Of a stretch of DNA of 64,000 nt, positions 63,042 to 64,000 are shown in pieces. The DNA lies in assembly GCF_003121895.1 (NCBI RefSeq), contig NZ_QEWW01000001.1:124001-188000 (forward strand), in the 5' to 3' direction. This DNA comes from Ignatzschineria cameli. Its GTDB lineage: Bacteria > Pseudomonadota > Gammaproteobacteria > Cardiobacteriales > Wohlfahrtiimonadaceae. A program made the position numbers and the translations under genes. The first letter of the stretch is position 1. Every line of letters begins with the position of its first letter. The notes beneath the pieces are model-generated. The model searched no databases and was not told the DNA's origin. It saw only the letters and a program-made list of their open reading frames with translations.

Positions 63042-64000
63042 ATGATCTTTGCAGTCATTATGGTGCTCTATCTCTCGATACAGGGCTATATTCTGTGGCG
63101 TTACTATCAGCTGTTGCCGCAGCGCCGTATCATTAAAATATTGGGAGCGATTGCAGCATTACTCTTAACGGTTAGTATGCCGTTAGTTCTTCTTTTCGGG
63201 CGCTCACTTCCGGGTGAAATTGTTCGGCCACTCTATCTTGTTGGGGCAACATGGATGGTGGGGTTAATCTACTTTCTTATCCCCGTTCTTAGTTTAGATC
63301 TCTTTCGACTTCTCAACCGTTTGGGTCGCTGGATCGCACCGGAGAAAATAGAGGCTTTTCGTCTTGGCAATGGTAAGTTGTTTCTCACGCTCGCACTCTT
63401 TTATCTTATCTTTTTTACGATAGGTAACAGGGTGTATGAAGAGAAAGCACGCCGAGAATATTTCTTCAATTTAGAGAATCTACAAGTGATCGATGAAACA
63501 GCGTGTCGCTTGCCGGAAAAGGGCGGAGAGATCGATTCTATTCATCCTATTAAGATCATTATGGTAAGTGATCTCCATTTAGGTCATACCATTCAAGGTG
63601 ATGAGTTAAAGCGTTGGGTGGCGATGTTAAATGAGGAGGCGGCAGATTATCTCTTTATTGCCGGCGATCTGATCGATAATGATCTTAGACCCCTCTACGA
63701 TGAGCAGATGGCGCAGATCTTAGCAGAGCTATCGGTAACTCAAGGCGTCTATGCTGTTTTAGGCAATCATGAGTATATTGCCGGTGTGGAGCAGAGTATC
63801 CCTTTCTTTGCTAAAAGTGGGATAACGCTTCTACGCGATGAGGTAATCGAGTTGCCGGAAGGTATTCTTCTGATGGGGCGTGATGATAAGATGAATCGTC
63901 AGCGTGCTTCTCTCTTATCGCTATTAGAGAAGGTTGATCAAATAGATTCCTCTCGCCCTTTGATTATCTTAGATCATCAACCAGGAGATATTGTCGGAAG
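63042..64000 (+). CDS. Membrane metallophosphoesterase (YaeI/YkuE-like), 3' truncated
   Basis: Begins 14 bases after nadE and runs off the window, with about 319 residues visible. Four or so hydrophobic helices occupy roughly 1-130 (FAVIMVLYLSIQGYI, LGAIAALLLTVSMPLVLLF, GATWMVGLIYFLIPVL, LFLTLALFYLIFF-like), followed by a calcineurin-like phosphoesterase domain: SDLHLGH, AGDLIDND, GNHEY and LDHQP. Such proteins hydrolyse phospholipid- or UDP-lipid-type substrates at the membrane in some families, but the substrate here is unknown. It may share a transcript with nadE. Confidence 0.85.
   Translation, partial: MIFAVIMVLYLSIQGYILWRYYQLLPQRRIIKILGAIAALLLTVSMPLVLLFGRSLPGEIVRPLYLVGATWMVGLIYFLIPVLSLDLFRLLNRLGRWIAPEKIEAFRLGNGKLFLTLALFYLIFFTIGNRVYEEKARREYFFNLENLQVIDETACRLPEKGGEIDSIHPIKIIMVSDLHLGHTIQGDELKRWVAMLNEEAADYLFIAGDLIDNDLRPLYDEQMAQILAELSVTQGVYAVLGNHEYIAGVEQSIPFFAKSGITLLRDEVIELPEGILLMGRDDKMNRQRASLLSLLEKVDQIDSSRPLIILDHQPGDIVG

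Overview
This window is AT-rich, gene-dense gammaproteobacterial chromosome. The gene content (adenylosuccinate lyase, EpmC, class Ia NrdAB, FNR-type ccoNOQP control, GatCAB, ComEC, a trimethylamine-monooxygenase-like flavoprotein and a type I-F CRISPR array) suggests an aerobic or microaerobic, naturally competent member of the Cardiobacteriales/Ignatzschineria-Wohlfahrtiimonas area. That taxonomic placement is inference from protein similarity recalled from memory; no search was run. I see no insertion sequence, prophage or integrase, so the window reads as core chromosome with one small defence locus.

Layout. 1-4.2 kb: end of a family 9 glycosyltransferase, thiamine pyrophosphokinase, ArsC-type reductase, DUF423 membrane protein, purB. 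4.4-8.7 kb: a run of small-molecule exporters (ArgO/LysE type, a two-subunit SMR pair, an RhtA-like and a second EamA transporter) with a small membrane protein. 9.3-16.8 kb: epmC, a YfcE/MJ0936-like phosphodiesterase, nrdA-nrdB, an unrecognised Asn/Gln-rich protein, bioB. 17-21 kb: a Tmm-like flavin monooxygenase and a coiled-coil/MscS-like membrane protein. 21.1-21.9 kb: a type I-F CRISPR array of ten repeats with no cas genes in the window. 22-30.7 kb: aroC, a DUF493 protein overlapping cysS, a Bcr/CflA transporter, dnaJ and dnaK, the latter with a good sigma-32 promoter. 31.2-36.1 kb: yggS, an NtrX-like regulator with an eroded ATPase domain, topA. 36.3-39.5 kb: a 48-codon membrane protein, dgkA, tsaD, a dGTPase-like HD hydrolase. 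39.6-52.2 kb: ccoNOQP, ccoG, an enlarged FixH, ccoI, ccoS, then gatCAB. 53-60 kb: an orphan DeoR-type regulator, comEC, a YchJ-like protein, ilvD. 60-64 kb: two identical tRNA-Asn genes, a nicotinate phosphoribosyltransferase, nadE and the start of a membrane metallophosphoesterase.

How genes work together. The best-supported unit is cbb3 oxidase: structural genes behind a class II FNR promoter, followed by the assembly genes ccoG, fixH, ccoI and ccoS. ccoS overlaps gatC, which joins oxidase assembly to the amidotransferase that completes Gln-tRNA and/or Asn-tRNA; two tRNA-Asn genes with an unusual D-arm lie 8 kb away. The NAPRT and NadE genes give two steps of NAD salvage. CRISPR interference would need Cas proteins encoded elsewhere.

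No clearly new multi-gene system was found. The observations most worth following up are the decayed eleventh CRISPR repeat (all ten differences are transitions), the leader-end repeat variant, the enlarged FixH, the tRNA-Asn D-arm, the ComEC beta-lactamase domain lacking its metal motif, and the NtrX-like regulator lacking a Walker A motif.
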